NCBI GenBank assembly: GCA_934155165.1
Contig: CAKPGS010000005.1
Location: forward strand, 1 to 41,093
DNA length: 41,093 nt
Reading direction: 5' to 3'
Source: an uncultured Clostridia bacterium
Lineage (GTDB): Bacteria; Bacillota; Clostridia; TANB77; CAG-508
Shown: positions 33,164 to 41,089 of the stretch, in pieces
Layout of the letters: every line of letters starts with the position of its first letter
Position numbering within the stretch: position 1 is the stretch's first letter
The notes under the pieces: model-generated
What the model was told of the DNA's origin: nothing
Databases searched by the model: none
What the model saw: only the letters and a program-made list of their open reading frames with translations
Made by a program: the position numbers and the translations under genes

Positions 33164-34030
33164 ATGTATAAAAAGATTATAATATTTTTTATTTTATTAA
33201 TTTTAATTGCAGGTAGTTTATTTGCAATATGGAAAAATAATGGGAAACCTAATGATGAGGAAAAAATAAATTCAAAATTAGATAGTGAAATGGAATATTT
33301 AAATACATCTTTAATAAGTATAGCAAATGGATTAAACAATATTGTTATACAAGAATATAAAATTACTGAATCATCAAATAATAATACAAGTTCTGACTCT
33401 AGTAATAATACCAGTAAAAATGATAATTCAAGCAAAGAAAATTCGTCAAATGAAGGTAATAATGAAACTTCAAATATTAGCTTTAGTATGACTAAAAATA
33501 CCATAAATACAGATGAAGTAGATTGGAACAACTTGGAAAGTGAAACAAGTGATTTATATAAAACATGGTCAGAAATAATAATAGATATTAATAAAATAAA
33601 TAGCAATAATGAAAATATATTTAAGTTTAGTAATGAATTGGATGAAACTATGAAGTATATAAAAGCACAAGATAAAGTAAATTCTTTATCAATGGTTGCA
33701 AAATTATATTCATATTTACCGCAATTTATGGAATTATATGAAAATGATGGTAGAAAAATTGCATTTATGCAAACAAAAACTGATATAATTAGAGCATATA
33801 GTATAATAGAACAGGAAAAATGGGAAGAAATAAAAAGAGAAGTTTATTCAAGTATAAATAATTTTAATCCAATTTTAAATGATGTAAATAACAATAAAAA
33901 TCAATATAATGTAAACAAAATATATGTATTGCTAAATGAGTTTAACAAGTCAATAGACACAAACGACAAAGAAATTTTATATATAAAATATAGAAATTTA
34001 ATACAAGAAATTGAATATTTAAGTGTATAA
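33164..34030 (+). CDS. Membrane-anchored protein with Ser/Asn-rich linker, unknown
   Basis: A 288-residue protein with an N-terminal hydrophobic segment (about residues 4-22, no lipobox cysteine), a short helical region, a low-complexity Ser/Asn/Thr linker (about 68-105) and a helical C-terminal domain of about 180 residues. No catalytic motif. The helices flanking the linker suggest a helical bundle with a flexible insertion. GGAGG lies 8 bases before the ATG. It stands alone between the frameshifted small gene and rplU. Family not recognised. Confidence 0.75.
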   Translation: MYKKIIIFFILLILIAGSLFAIWKNNGKPNDEEKINSKLDSEMEYLNTSLISIANGLNNIVIQEYKITESSNNNTSSDSSNNTSKNDNSSKENSSNEGNNETSNISFSMTKNTINTDEVDWNNLESETSDLYKTWSEIIIDINKINSNNENIFKFSNELDETMKYIKAQDKVNSLSMVAKLYSYLPQFMELYENDGRKIAFMQTKTDIIRAYSIIEQEKWEEIKREVYSSINNFNPILNDVNNNKNQYNVNKIYVLLNEFNKSIDTNDKEILYIKYRNLIQEIEYLSV

Positions 34031-34080
34031 AAATATGTAACTGATAATATGCAATATTAAACAAAAAATCAATAAAAAAA

Positions 34081-34109
34081 TTGACAAACCTTGCTTTTTA
34101 TGTTACAAT
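34081..34109 (+). promoter_or_regulatory. rplU: Promoter of the rplU-rpmA operon
   Basis: Perfect TTGACA (34081-34086), 17-base spacer, TACAAT (34104-34109). Confidence 0.8.
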
Positions 34110-34115
34110 CTGTAA

Positions 34116-34212
34116 TTGTAATCCGCTTAATCGTGGTAAGTAAATGCTATGAAATAATTAGCTACCTTGGGTTTGGGATTAGCGAGTATACGAAAAAGGG
34201 AGGTGCATTTAA
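34116..34212 (+). promoter_or_regulatory. Probable L21 leader (ribosomal-protein autoregulatory RNA)
   Basis: A leader of about 95 bases between the promoter and rplU. Low-GC Gram-positive bacteria often have an L21 leader in this place. The position, the relative G+C richness and segments such as TAATCCGCTTAATCGTGG fit that element, but I matched it from memory and by context, not by covariance. Confidence 0.5.
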
Positions 34213-34214
34213 GA

Positions 34215-34571
34215 ATGTACGCAATTATTGAAAGCTGTGGAAAACAATACAAAGTAGCAGAAGGAGATGTAGTTTTCTTTGAAAAATTAGATACAGAAGA
34301 AGGTAAAAAAGTTACTTTCGATAAAGTTATTTTAGTGTCTGATGAAGGAAAAGTAGAAATAGGAAATCCTTATGTTAAAGGTGCAAAAGTAGAAGGAAAA
34401 GTTGTAGCTCACGGTAAAGGTAAAAAGATAATTGTTTTTAAATATAAAGCTAAAAAGAATTATAGAAGAAAACAAGGACACAGACAACCTTACACAAAAG
34501 TTGAAATTACAGCATTAAAAACTTCTAGTGCAAAAAAAGCTACTGCTAAAGCAGAAAAAGTAGAAGCTTAA
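34215..34571 (+). CDS. rplU: 50S ribosomal protein L21
   Basis: A 118-residue protein of the large subunit that binds 23S rRNA near L20. Start MYAIIESCGKQYKVAEGD at ATG 34215 behind GGGAGGTG; the upstream ATG at 34167 lies in the leader. The C-terminal signature KKNYRRKQGHRQPYTKV is clear, followed by an Ala/Lys-rich tail. rpmA follows after 61 bases. In most Firmicutes a prp protease gene stands between rplU and rpmA; here it does not. Confidence 0.97.
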   Translation: MYAIIESCGKQYKVAEGDVVFFEKLDTEEGKKVTFDKVILVSDEGKVEIGNPYVKGAKVEGKVVAHGKGKKIIVFKYKAKKNYRRKQGHRQPYTKVEITALKTSSAKKATAKAEKVEA

Positions 34572-34632
34572 GGTTTAATTAGATTTTAATTAAAGAGATA
34601 TAAAAAATTAAATTGCGAAGGGAGTGAAAAGC

Positions 34633-34911
34633 ATGGCACATAAAAAAGGGCAAGGTAGTGTTAAAAACGGTAGAGACAGTGAGTCTAAGCGTTTAGGTGT
34701 CAAAAGAGCAGATGGACAATTTGTTTTAGCAGGAAATATTCTTGTAAGACAAAGAGGAACACATATACATCCAGGAAAAAATGTTGGTATCGGTGGAGAT
34801 GATACATTATTCGCATTAGAATCTGGAATAGTAAAATTTGAGAAAAAAGGTAAAGACAAAAAACAAGTTAGTGTTTACCCAGAAGCAGAAGCTGACAAAG
34901 CTGAAGCTTAA
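34633..34911 (+). CDS. rpmA: 50S ribosomal protein L27 (without cleavable N-terminal extension)
   Basis: A 92-residue protein whose N-terminus reaches the peptidyl-transferase centre. It starts directly MAHKKGQGSVKNGRDSESKR at ATG 34633, behind GGGAGTG; a GTG at 34624 would overlap this site and add only VKS. Typical Firmicutes L27 carries an extra LQFFASKKG-like leader that the Prp protease must remove. That leader is absent here, as is prp itself. The C-terminus has an acidic tail (PEAEADKAEA). A terminator follows. Confidence 0.96.
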   Translation: MAHKKGQGSVKNGRDSESKRLGVKRADGQFVLAGNILVRQRGTHIHPGKNVGIGGDDTLFALESGIVKFEKKGKDKKQVSVYPEAEADKAEA

Positions 34912-34942
34912 AAAGGAATTGCAGAAATGCAATTCTTTTTTT
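34911..34942 (+). terminator. Terminator after rpmA
   Basis: Thirteen-base-pair stem with one G-U pair (34911-34923 with 34928-34940), loop GAAA, then T-run. Confidence 0.85.
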
Positions 34943-34944
34943 GT

Positions 34945-35040
34945 ATTATAGGAAATTCCTGCTTTGTATGTAGGGGTCGGCGTCCTTAGGGCGACCCGCG
35001 TGTTGAAGCCAATTTTTTATATTATAGAAAAGTGATATTT
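34945..35040 (+). repeat. Compound REP element between rpmA and the cohesin gene
   Basis: TATTATAGGAAATTCCT (34944-34960), then the REP core TGTAGGGGTCGGCGTCC (from 34969) with GGGTCG (34974-34979) pairing CGACCC (34992-34997), the GCGTG trailer, and a second TATTATAGAAA half at 35018-35030. It matches the element at 13028-13113 almost module by module. The rest of 35041-35233 holds only A+T-rich sequence and the promoter below. Confidence 0.75.
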
Positions 35041-35107
35041 TTTAGATATAAGTAGGAAGCAATGCCTTATAGAAAGATGAATACTTTTTTATAATAATAA
35101 AAAAATA

Positions 35108-35136
35108 TTGTAATAAAAACACTTTTAAGATAAAAT
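35108..35136 (+). promoter_or_regulatory. Possible promoter for the cohesin/dockerin gene
   Basis: TTGTAA (35108-35113), 17-base spacer, TAAAAT (35131-35136). The match is only moderate in an A+T-rich region. Confidence 0.35.
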
Positions 35137-35233
35137 AATAATGTGGAATTTTATTATTAATTTATTTTTAGTAAAATTAAAAGTTATTGTGAAAGTGGTA
35201 GATCACTAAATAATAGAAAGGACATAAGAAAAA

Positions 35234-38200
35234 ATGAGAAGAAAAGTGTTTTTAATAACTATTCTACTAGCTTGCATAAGTTTATTAATATTTAATATAA
35301 ATGTAGAAGCTGCAAATACAACATTAATCTGTAATATTAAAGCAGAAAAAACAGAAATAAAACAAGGAGAAGAAACGGTTCTAACTTTAGAAATAGAGAA
35401 TAGCAGTGATAATATTAATGTTTTTCAAGCAAAAATAAATTACGATAGTAATGTATGGGAAGAATTAGATGAGGATAATTTTGAAACAATAAATGAGTGG
35501 GAAAGTTTAAAATATAATTCAAATAATAAAGAATTTAATATAATTAATAAACAAGAAAATACAAATAAAGAAATATTAAAAATAAAATTAAAAGCAAAGG
35601 ATAATGCAGTTGCAGGTAACACAGAAATAGCTATAGATGAAATAGTAGCCTCTAATGGTACAAGTGAATTTGAAAGTGCAAAATTAAACCAAAATATAGA
35701 TATAAAATCAAACGAAAATATAACAGATAATCAAACACCAAGCAATACAGAAAATACAAATAACAATAATAAAAATGAACCGAATATAATAGAAAAATTA
35801 AAAGAAAAACTACCAAGTATATTACCTAAAACTGGAACAGGAAGATTTCTACTATTTATGTTAGTAGCAGCTATAATATTATCAATAATTCTTTACTGCA
35901 GAAATAAAAAATGTGGTAAAAAAATGCTAATGATTATAGTGTGCATAATATTAATTAATCAAAGTTCAGTATTTGCAGCTTCAGGAGTATTTGTTGGAGA
36001 CATAAATCAAAGCTCTGTTATAGATGATGAAGATATAAAAATAATGCAAGAATATTTAATAAAATTAAAAAATGTAACTTCACAAGAACAAGCAGATATG
36101 AATAATGATGGTAAATTAAGTATAATAGACTTATCTTTATTAATAAAACAACAAAAAGAATGCCCATATGATAAAAATAATGTAACTAATATATCCTCAT
36201 GGGCATCTGTACCAATGGTTTCAAAAGAATTATTACAAAAAACAGGAGTTACAACAGGTGGAGAAGGTTGCCAATGGCCAATAGGTATGGCAATAAGTAA
36301 AGATGGAAAACTTTTATTATATGGAACAGATGTAGGTGGAGTATATCGTTCAGAAGATGGTGGCAAGAATTGGGAGCAATCAAATGCAGGACTAGAATCG
36401 AGAGGCGTTGGAGCTTTTGCTATAGATCAAAAAAATTCATCTCATGTTTTAGCAGTTGGAATAAATAGTGGTGCATTTAATACAAACGGATTATATATTT
36501 CAGAAGATGGCGGGAAAACTTGGAAAGTAACAAAGAATATGTTAATAAAGGGACATAGAGATATAAGAGAGGCTATAACGTTCGATGAATCATCATATAA
36601 TCAAGAAAAAAATAGATGCATGATTGCATATTGGTCAACAGCATATGAAAAAGAAGATAATGGATTAAAAGAAAGCGAAAAAGGGCTATATAAAACAACA
36701 GATGGTGGATACACATGGAAGCTTATAAATTCTGATTTATGTGATGGAACAGCAAAAGTAAATCCATATACAGGAGATGTGTATGTTTCAAGAAAAGATG
36801 GAATATATTATAGCAATAATAAGGGAGAAAGCTTCGAAAAAATAGTAAATGAAAGTGTTTCAGGCTTAGATTTAGTTTCTAAAAATAATCAAACAGTAAG
36901 TGTTTATTATTGTAATAATGATGGAATATATATATCAAAAGATGAAAAAAGTTTTGAAAAAGTGGAATCAAGTTCATATCCAAAAACACAACCTATGAAT
37001 ATAAAAGTAAGTCCAGTTAATCCAGAAAAAATACTAATTGTAGATAAAGAGGGAAGCTACAAAAATTATCCATATTATAGTTTAGATGGAGGAAAAACTT
37101 GGAAAGGGTCTGCATTTTCTAATGAATTAAGTTTCATGCCATATAATAATAGAGCAAGTATTCCTATGTGGAGCACAACAGACGAAAACAAAGTATGGGT
37201 ATTTGCACAAGGAGATTATATGAGCTCAAGTACAGATAGTGGAAAAACCTTTAAATGGGATAGCAATGGTATAACAGGAATATTAAGCGGAGGAAATGTT
37301 CATTACAACGTATATAACCCAGATATTATATATTTTGGTTCACAAGACTATGATGGATGTGTTACAACAGATGGAGGAAAAACTTGGAAATATATTAGTA
37401 TGTCTGGACTAAGTTGGGGTGGATATTGCTATGGAGGATATGCGGTAGATGAAAACACATATTTCGTTGGAGTTTCAACTGCATGGACAGACCCACGAAA
37501 ACTAAAAATAACCTTTGACGGAGGAAAAACAGTAATAGATACAGGAATGTGCTTTACAAGTCAAAATATAAGATCGGGAATGGAATCTTCATATCAATCA
37601 CCAACAGATCCAAAAGTATTATTCGCCTGTGATTTAAGAAGTAGTGATGGTGGACATACTTGGTCTAAAATGAATGGATGCATTAACGTATACACACATA
37701 ATCCAAAAGGTAAAAAGGAATTATATGGAATAGATGAAAAAGGCAAAAATATAGTAGTATCTTATGATAATGGAGTTACATGGCAAAAAGTAAATAATAC
37801 AGAAATTAAACCACAAATACAAATTGGTTCAATTTATATTTTAGACTTATCTTATGATTGGAAAAATGAAATGGTATATGCAGCTTGCGATGGAGGATAT
37901 TTATACAGGATTTCAAAAAAAGATGGAAGCATAGAATGTGTATTAGATAAAAATGTAGCAGAATATAAAAGAGCACCAGTAAATTTAAAAGGTGGGTATA
38001 GCATAACTAAAGTAGCCGTAGATCCTATAGAACCTAATATAATTTACTGTGGTGGACCGGGAAATACATTTTTAAACGACTGTGCATTATATAGGTCAGT
38101 TGATGGAGGCAAAAGTTTTCAAGTAATAACAAGTAACACAAAAAATTCAATTATAAAGCAAGGAAAACAAGGTGGATTTGAAACAAACTCATTAGAAGTA

Positions 38201-38284
38201 AATCCAAAAACAGGAGAATTACTATTTGCAGGAGGATGCTTTGGAATTAGTAAATTATCACCTCCATATAAATTAAATAATTAA
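35234..38284 (+). CDS. Cohesin-LPKTG-signal-dockerin-Asp-box polyprotein
   Basis: A 1016-residue single reading frame. Parts: signal peptide (1-27, likely cut after NVEA); cohesin-like beta domain (about 28-155); Asn/Thr linker; LPKTG (197-201) with its membrane helix (204-222) and basic tail RNKKCGKK; a second hydrophobic segment ending in a signal-peptidase-like site (231-249, SSVFAA); a dockerin-like pair of EF-hand repeats (about 255-308; the first degenerate, DINQSS, the second canonical, DMNNDGKLSIID); and about 700 residues with some ten Asp-box repeats such as SEDGGKTW, SLDGGKTW and SYDNGVTW, typical of beta-propellers in sialidases and GH74 enzymes. It looks like two complete secreted proteins joined end to end. 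An internal start at Met231 has no good ribosome site. No catalytic residues can be named with confidence. Confidence 0.85.
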   Translation: MRRKVFLITILLACISLLIFNINVEAANTTLICNIKAEKTEIKQGEETVLTLEIENSSDNINVFQAKINYDSNVWEELDEDNFETINEWESLKYNSNNKEFNIINKQENTNKEILKIKLKAKDNAVAGNTEIAIDEIVASNGTSEFESAKLNQNIDIKSNENITDNQTPSNTENTNNNNKNEPNIIEKLKEKLPSILPKTGTGRFLLFMLVAAIILSIILYCRNKKCGKKMLMIIVCIILINQSSVFAASGVFVGDINQSSVIDDEDIKIMQEYLIKLKNVTSQEQADMNNDGKLSIIDLSLLIKQQKECPYDKNNVTNISSWASVPMVSKELLQKTGVTTGGEGCQWPIGMAISKDGKLLLYGTDVGGVYRSEDGGKNWEQSNAGLESRGVGAFAIDQKNSSHVLAVGINSGAFNTNGLYISEDGGKTWKVTKNMLIKGHRDIREAITFDESSYNQEKNRCMIAYWSTAYEKEDNGLKESEKGLYKTTDGGYTWKLINSDLCDGTAKVNPYTGDVYVSRKDGIYYSNNKGESFEKIVNESVSGLDLVSKNNQTVSVYYCNNDGIYISKDEKSFEKVESSSYPKTQPMNIKVSPVNPEKILIVDKEGSYKNYPYYSLDGGKTWKGSAFSNELSFMPYNNRASIPMWSTTDENKVWVFAQGDYMSSSTDSGKTFKWDSNGITGILSGGNVHYNVYNPDIIYFGSQDYDGCVTTDGGKTWKYISMSGLSWGGYCYGGYAVDENTYFVGVSTAWTDPRKLKITFDGGKTVIDTGMCFTSQNIRSGMESSYQSPTDPKVLFACDLRSSDGGHTWSKMNGCINVYTHNPKGKKELYGIDEKGKNIVVSYDNGVTWQKVNNTEIKPQIQIGSIYILDLSYDWKNEMVYAACDGGYLYRISKKDGSIECVLDKNVAEYKRAPVNLKGGYSITKVAVDPIEPNIIYCGGPGNTFLNDCALYRSVDGGKSFQVITSNTKNSIIKQGKQGGFETNSLEVNPKTGELLFAGGCFGISKLSPPYKLNN

Positions 38285-38288
38285 ATAT

Positions 38289-38318
38289 AAAAAAGCGCTC
38301 TTTTTAGCGCTTTTTTAT
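38289..38318 (+). terminator. Terminator after the cohesin/dockerin gene
   Basis: Eleven-base-pair stem (38289-38299 with 38306-38316) around a 6-base loop, rich in GCGC, with T-run. Confidence 0.85.
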
Positions 38319-38460
38319 ATTATAGGAGACTCTTATTTTGAATGTAGTGATCGACGTCTCTGTCGACCAGCATATATTTTTGTATTATAGAAAAATTCTA
38401 TTTTTGATGTAGGGTTGGATGCCTCTGTCAGCCCGCGTGGCTACTTCAAAGGTTTGCTTT
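38318..38460 (+). repeat. REP pair (two degenerate copies) upstream of the discoidin-pilin gene
   Basis: TATTATAGGAGACTCTTA-type module, then TGTAGTGATCGACGTC (38343) with TCGAC/GTCGA pairing, then TATTATAGAAAAATTCTA (38384-38401), then TGTAGGGTTGGATGCC (38408) with its GCCCGCGTGGC trailer. It has the same module order as the elements near 13.05 and 34.97 kb but is more diverged. From 38461 to 38586 I see nothing beyond A+T-rich sequence. Confidence 0.65.
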
Positions 38461-38586
38461 AGAATCATATCTCTAACTTCAAATTTCCAACTTTCATTCA
38501 ATGCATTTTAATCTTGAATCAAAAATTACCTAAAATCATAACTTTTTACAAAGATAATTTATAAAGTAATACATAAAAAATATGTA

Positions 38587-38615
38587 TTGACTTGACAAAG
38601 GAACTTTTGTAAAAT
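38587..38615 (+). promoter_or_regulatory. Probable promoter of the discoidin-pilin gene
   Basis: TTGACT (38587-38592), 17-base spacer, TAAAAT (38610-38615). An overlapping TTGACA at 38592 has no well-spaced -10 box. Confidence 0.5.
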
Positions 38616-38665
38616 AAGGGTATATAAAGATAGTTGGAAAATGTTAAAAAAGGAGATGTAAACAA

Positions 38666-39946
38666 ATGAAAAAATATAATATTAAAATATTAGACAAAGA
38701 AAAATTAAACGTTGTAGAAGCTGGTAGTCTTGACAACGTTAAAAGAAAATTAAAGTATATACATAAAAAAATATCAACCTCTAATTCGGCAATAACCCTA
38801 ATTGCTTTAATTGTAACAATAATAGTACTGTTAATTTTAGCAGGAGTAGCATTAAATATGGTTATAGGGGAAAACGGAATATTTAAGAAAGCAAATATAG
38901 CACAAGAAAATACAAAAAAACAACAAGTTATTGAAGAACTAAAAATAAAAGTATTAGAGGTTCAAACTCAAAAAAACGGAAAAGCTAAATTGAAAGATGT
39001 TGAAGAATATTTTAAATCGAGCAATGAAAATATAGAAATTATATCTGAAATAGATGATAATTCAAATGAAATGAAAGTAAAATATAATGGATACAAATTT
39101 ATAATTGACAATAAACTTATAGTTGCTTTTTTAGATGATAAATCAGAATCAGATAATAATGAATTAACAGAATTGCAAAAAGCTTTAAAAGCCGCAGGGG
39201 TGGATACATCATTAACTGAAGAAGAAATAAAGGAAAACAAAAACGGAACATTAGAGAAAATGCTAGAAAATGAAATAGCTGTAAAGTATATAATGAATAA
39301 TCCAGAAAAATATATGGAAGTAATTTATACCAATTTAAATCTTTCAACAAAATTATTGAAAAATGAAGAAAATGTAAATAATCTTATTAAGAATGATACT
39401 TGGAGAAATAGAATATTGCAAAGTACAATCGACAAAGAAGGAAATGGAAGTGCGATTATAACATCACTAGATAATAGTAATCCAAAAACAGTTGATATAC
39501 AAACTCTAGGTATATATGATGAAAATAATCCGAATGGAAATGTATTATACTCTTCATGGCTAAGAAAAGATCCAAAACATTCACCAATAAATGCATTTGT
39601 GGGTGGTGAACCTAGAGTTACCGATTGGGAAACAGAAGCAAATGCTATACCCGCATATATTGGATATGATTTTGGAGAAAATAATTCGACATGGATATAT
39701 AGAGCTTATGTTAAGGGTGGAAATAATACCACACCAACAAAGATGTATTTGCAATCCTCTGATGATAATATAACATGGAATACAATATATGAGTTTAAAA
39801 GATATACTGGAGTTAATGATTATATAACAGAGTTAATTAATTCTGAAAATAATAACAAAAGATATAGATATTGGAGATTATATATCACGGAAAGTAGTGG
39901 AAGTAATTATATTGATTTATTAAAATTTGAATTATATGGGAAATAA
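38666..39946 (+). CDS. Pilin-like protein with C-terminal discoidin (F5/8-type) domain
   Basis: A 426-residue protein. After an unusually long leader of about 42 residues comes SNSAITLIALIVTIIVLL, a type IV pilin-like helix found widely in Clostridia, with alanine instead of glycine before the presumed cut and no glutamate at position 5. Residues about 78-165 form a pilin-like alpha/beta region (GENGIFKKANIAQ start), then a helical Glu/Asn-rich stretch, and residues about 280-426 look like a discoidin/F5-8C or CBM32-type jelly roll (AYIGYDFGEN, MYLQSSDDNITWNTIY, YRYWRLYI, LLKFELYG). Such domains bind sugars or lipids, so this may be a tip adhesin or pseudopilin-displayed lectin. AAGGAG precedes the ATG. 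No assembly genes are in the window. Confidence 0.8.
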   Translation: MKKYNIKILDKEKLNVVEAGSLDNVKRKLKYIHKKISTSNSAITLIALIVTIIVLLILAGVALNMVIGENGIFKKANIAQENTKKQQVIEELKIKVLEVQTQKNGKAKLKDVEEYFKSSNENIEIISEIDDNSNEMKVKYNGYKFIIDNKLIVAFLDDKSESDNNELTELQKALKAAGVDTSLTEEEIKENKNGTLEKMLENEIAVKYIMNNPEKYMEVIYTNLNLSTKLLKNEENVNNLIKNDTWRNRILQSTIDKEGNGSAIITSLDNSNPKTVDIQTLGIYDENNPNGNVLYSSWLRKDPKHSPINAFVGGEPRVTDWETEANAIPAYIGYDFGENNSTWIYRAYVKGGNNTTPTKMYLQSSDDNITWNTIYEFKRYTGVNDYITELINSENNNKRYRYWRLYITESSGSNYIDLLKFELYGK

Positions 39947-39992
39947 ATTTTAAATGAAAAAAGTGATATTATTTTATAACATAGATAAAGTA

Positions 39993-40021
39993 TTGAAAAA
40001 AAAACTCTTTTGTGGTATAAA
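39993..40021 (+). promoter_or_regulatory. rlmN: Probable promoter for rlmN
   Basis: TTGAAA (39993-39998), 17-base spacer, TATAAA (40016-40021). Confidence 0.55.
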
Positions 40022-40051
40022 TAGGTTGAAAAATAAATGAAAGAAGATAAA

Positions 40052-41089
40052 ATGAAAAATATAAAAGATTTTAATTTAGATGAACTAAAAGAAGAATTTG
40101 TAAAACTTGGGGAAAGGCCATTTAGAGCAGAACAAGTTTTTAAATGGATTTATGAACAAAATGTAACAAGTTTTGATGAAATGACCAATTTATCTAAAGA
40201 ATTAAGAGAAAAATTAAAAGAAAACTTTTCACTTTGTATATATAAAATAGAAAGAAAGCAAAAATCAAAAGATGGAACTATAAAATACTTATTCGATATT
40301 TTAGATGGAAACATGATAGAAACCGTGTTAATGAGCTATCATCACGGTTATAGTTTATGTGTTTCTTCACAAGTAGGCTGTAAAATGGGATGTAAGTTTT
40401 GTGCATCTACGGGAATAAAATTTATAAGAAGTTTAAGTTCAGGAGAAATTGTAGAACAACTATTAGCAGTTGAAAGAGATGAAAATATAAAAATTTCGAA
40501 TGTAGTATTTATGGGAATAGGCGAACCGCTAGATAACTACGATAATGTTATAAATGCAATAGGTATAATAAATAATCAAAAAGGAATTAATATAGGAGCT
40601 AGGCACATAAGTATTTCTACAAGTGGATTAGTTCCAAAAATATATAAGCTAGCAGATGAAAAGCTTCAATGTACACTTTCTATTTCATTACATGCAACAA
40701 CAGATGAAATAAGAAGCAGTATGATGCCAGTAAATAATAGTTATAATATAGAAGAATTAATAAAAGCTTGTAAATATTATTTAGAAAAAACAAATAGAAG
40801 AATTTCTTTTGAATATGCTTTGGCAAAAGAAAATAATGATAATTTAGAAGACGCAAAAAGATTAGTAAAACTATTAAGAGGAATGAATTGCCATGTTAAT
40901 TTAATTCCTATAAACAAAATAGAAAATGGGAATTATACCAAAAGTTCAAATGAAAATATACTAAAATTTAGAGATTATTTAAACGATAATGGTATAGTTG
41001 CAACCGTTAGAAGAGAACTTGGATCAGATATAGATGCAGCCTGTGGACAATTGAGAAGAAAAAATATAAAAGATAAAGAGGTGAATTGA
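40052..41089 (+). CDS. rlmN: Dual-specificity 23S rRNA A2503/tRNA A37 C2-methyltransferase
   Basis: A radical-SAM enzyme that methylates C2 of A2503 in 23S rRNA (and A37 of some tRNAs). The product is 345 residues from ATG 40052. An in-frame ATG at 40037 adds five residues; neither has a strong ribosome site, and I prefer 40052 because MKNIKDFNLDELKEEF matches the usual family start. Key features: the iron-sulfur motif CKMGCKFC, the GEP segment FMGIGEPLDN, and the catalytic cysteine near the C-terminus in AACGQLRRK. FRAEQVFKWIYEQ near the start is the tRNA/rRNA-binding helix. Its stop overlaps the next start (ATGA). Confidence 0.95.
   Translation: MKNIKDFNLDELKEEFVKLGERPFRAEQVFKWIYEQNVTSFDEMTNLSKELREKLKENFSLCIYKIERKQKSKDGTIKYLFDILDGNMIETVLMSYHHGYSLCVSSQVGCKMGCKFCASTGIKFIRSLSSGEIVEQLLAVERDENIKISNVVFMGIGEPLDNYDNVINAIGIINNQKGINIGARHISISTSGLVPKIYKLADEKLQCTLSISLHATTDEIRSSMMPVNNSYNIEELIKACKYYLEKTNRRISFEYALAKENNDNLEDAKRLVKLLRGMNCHVNLIPINKIENGNYTKSSNENILKFRDYLNDNGIVATVRRELGSDIDAACGQLRRKNIKDKEVN

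Noticed and set aside
35924..38284. Separate dockerin-propeller gene starting at Met231 of the polyprotein
   Set aside because: There is no convincing ribosome site before ATG 35924 and no stop before it. I kept one gene but mention the alternative.
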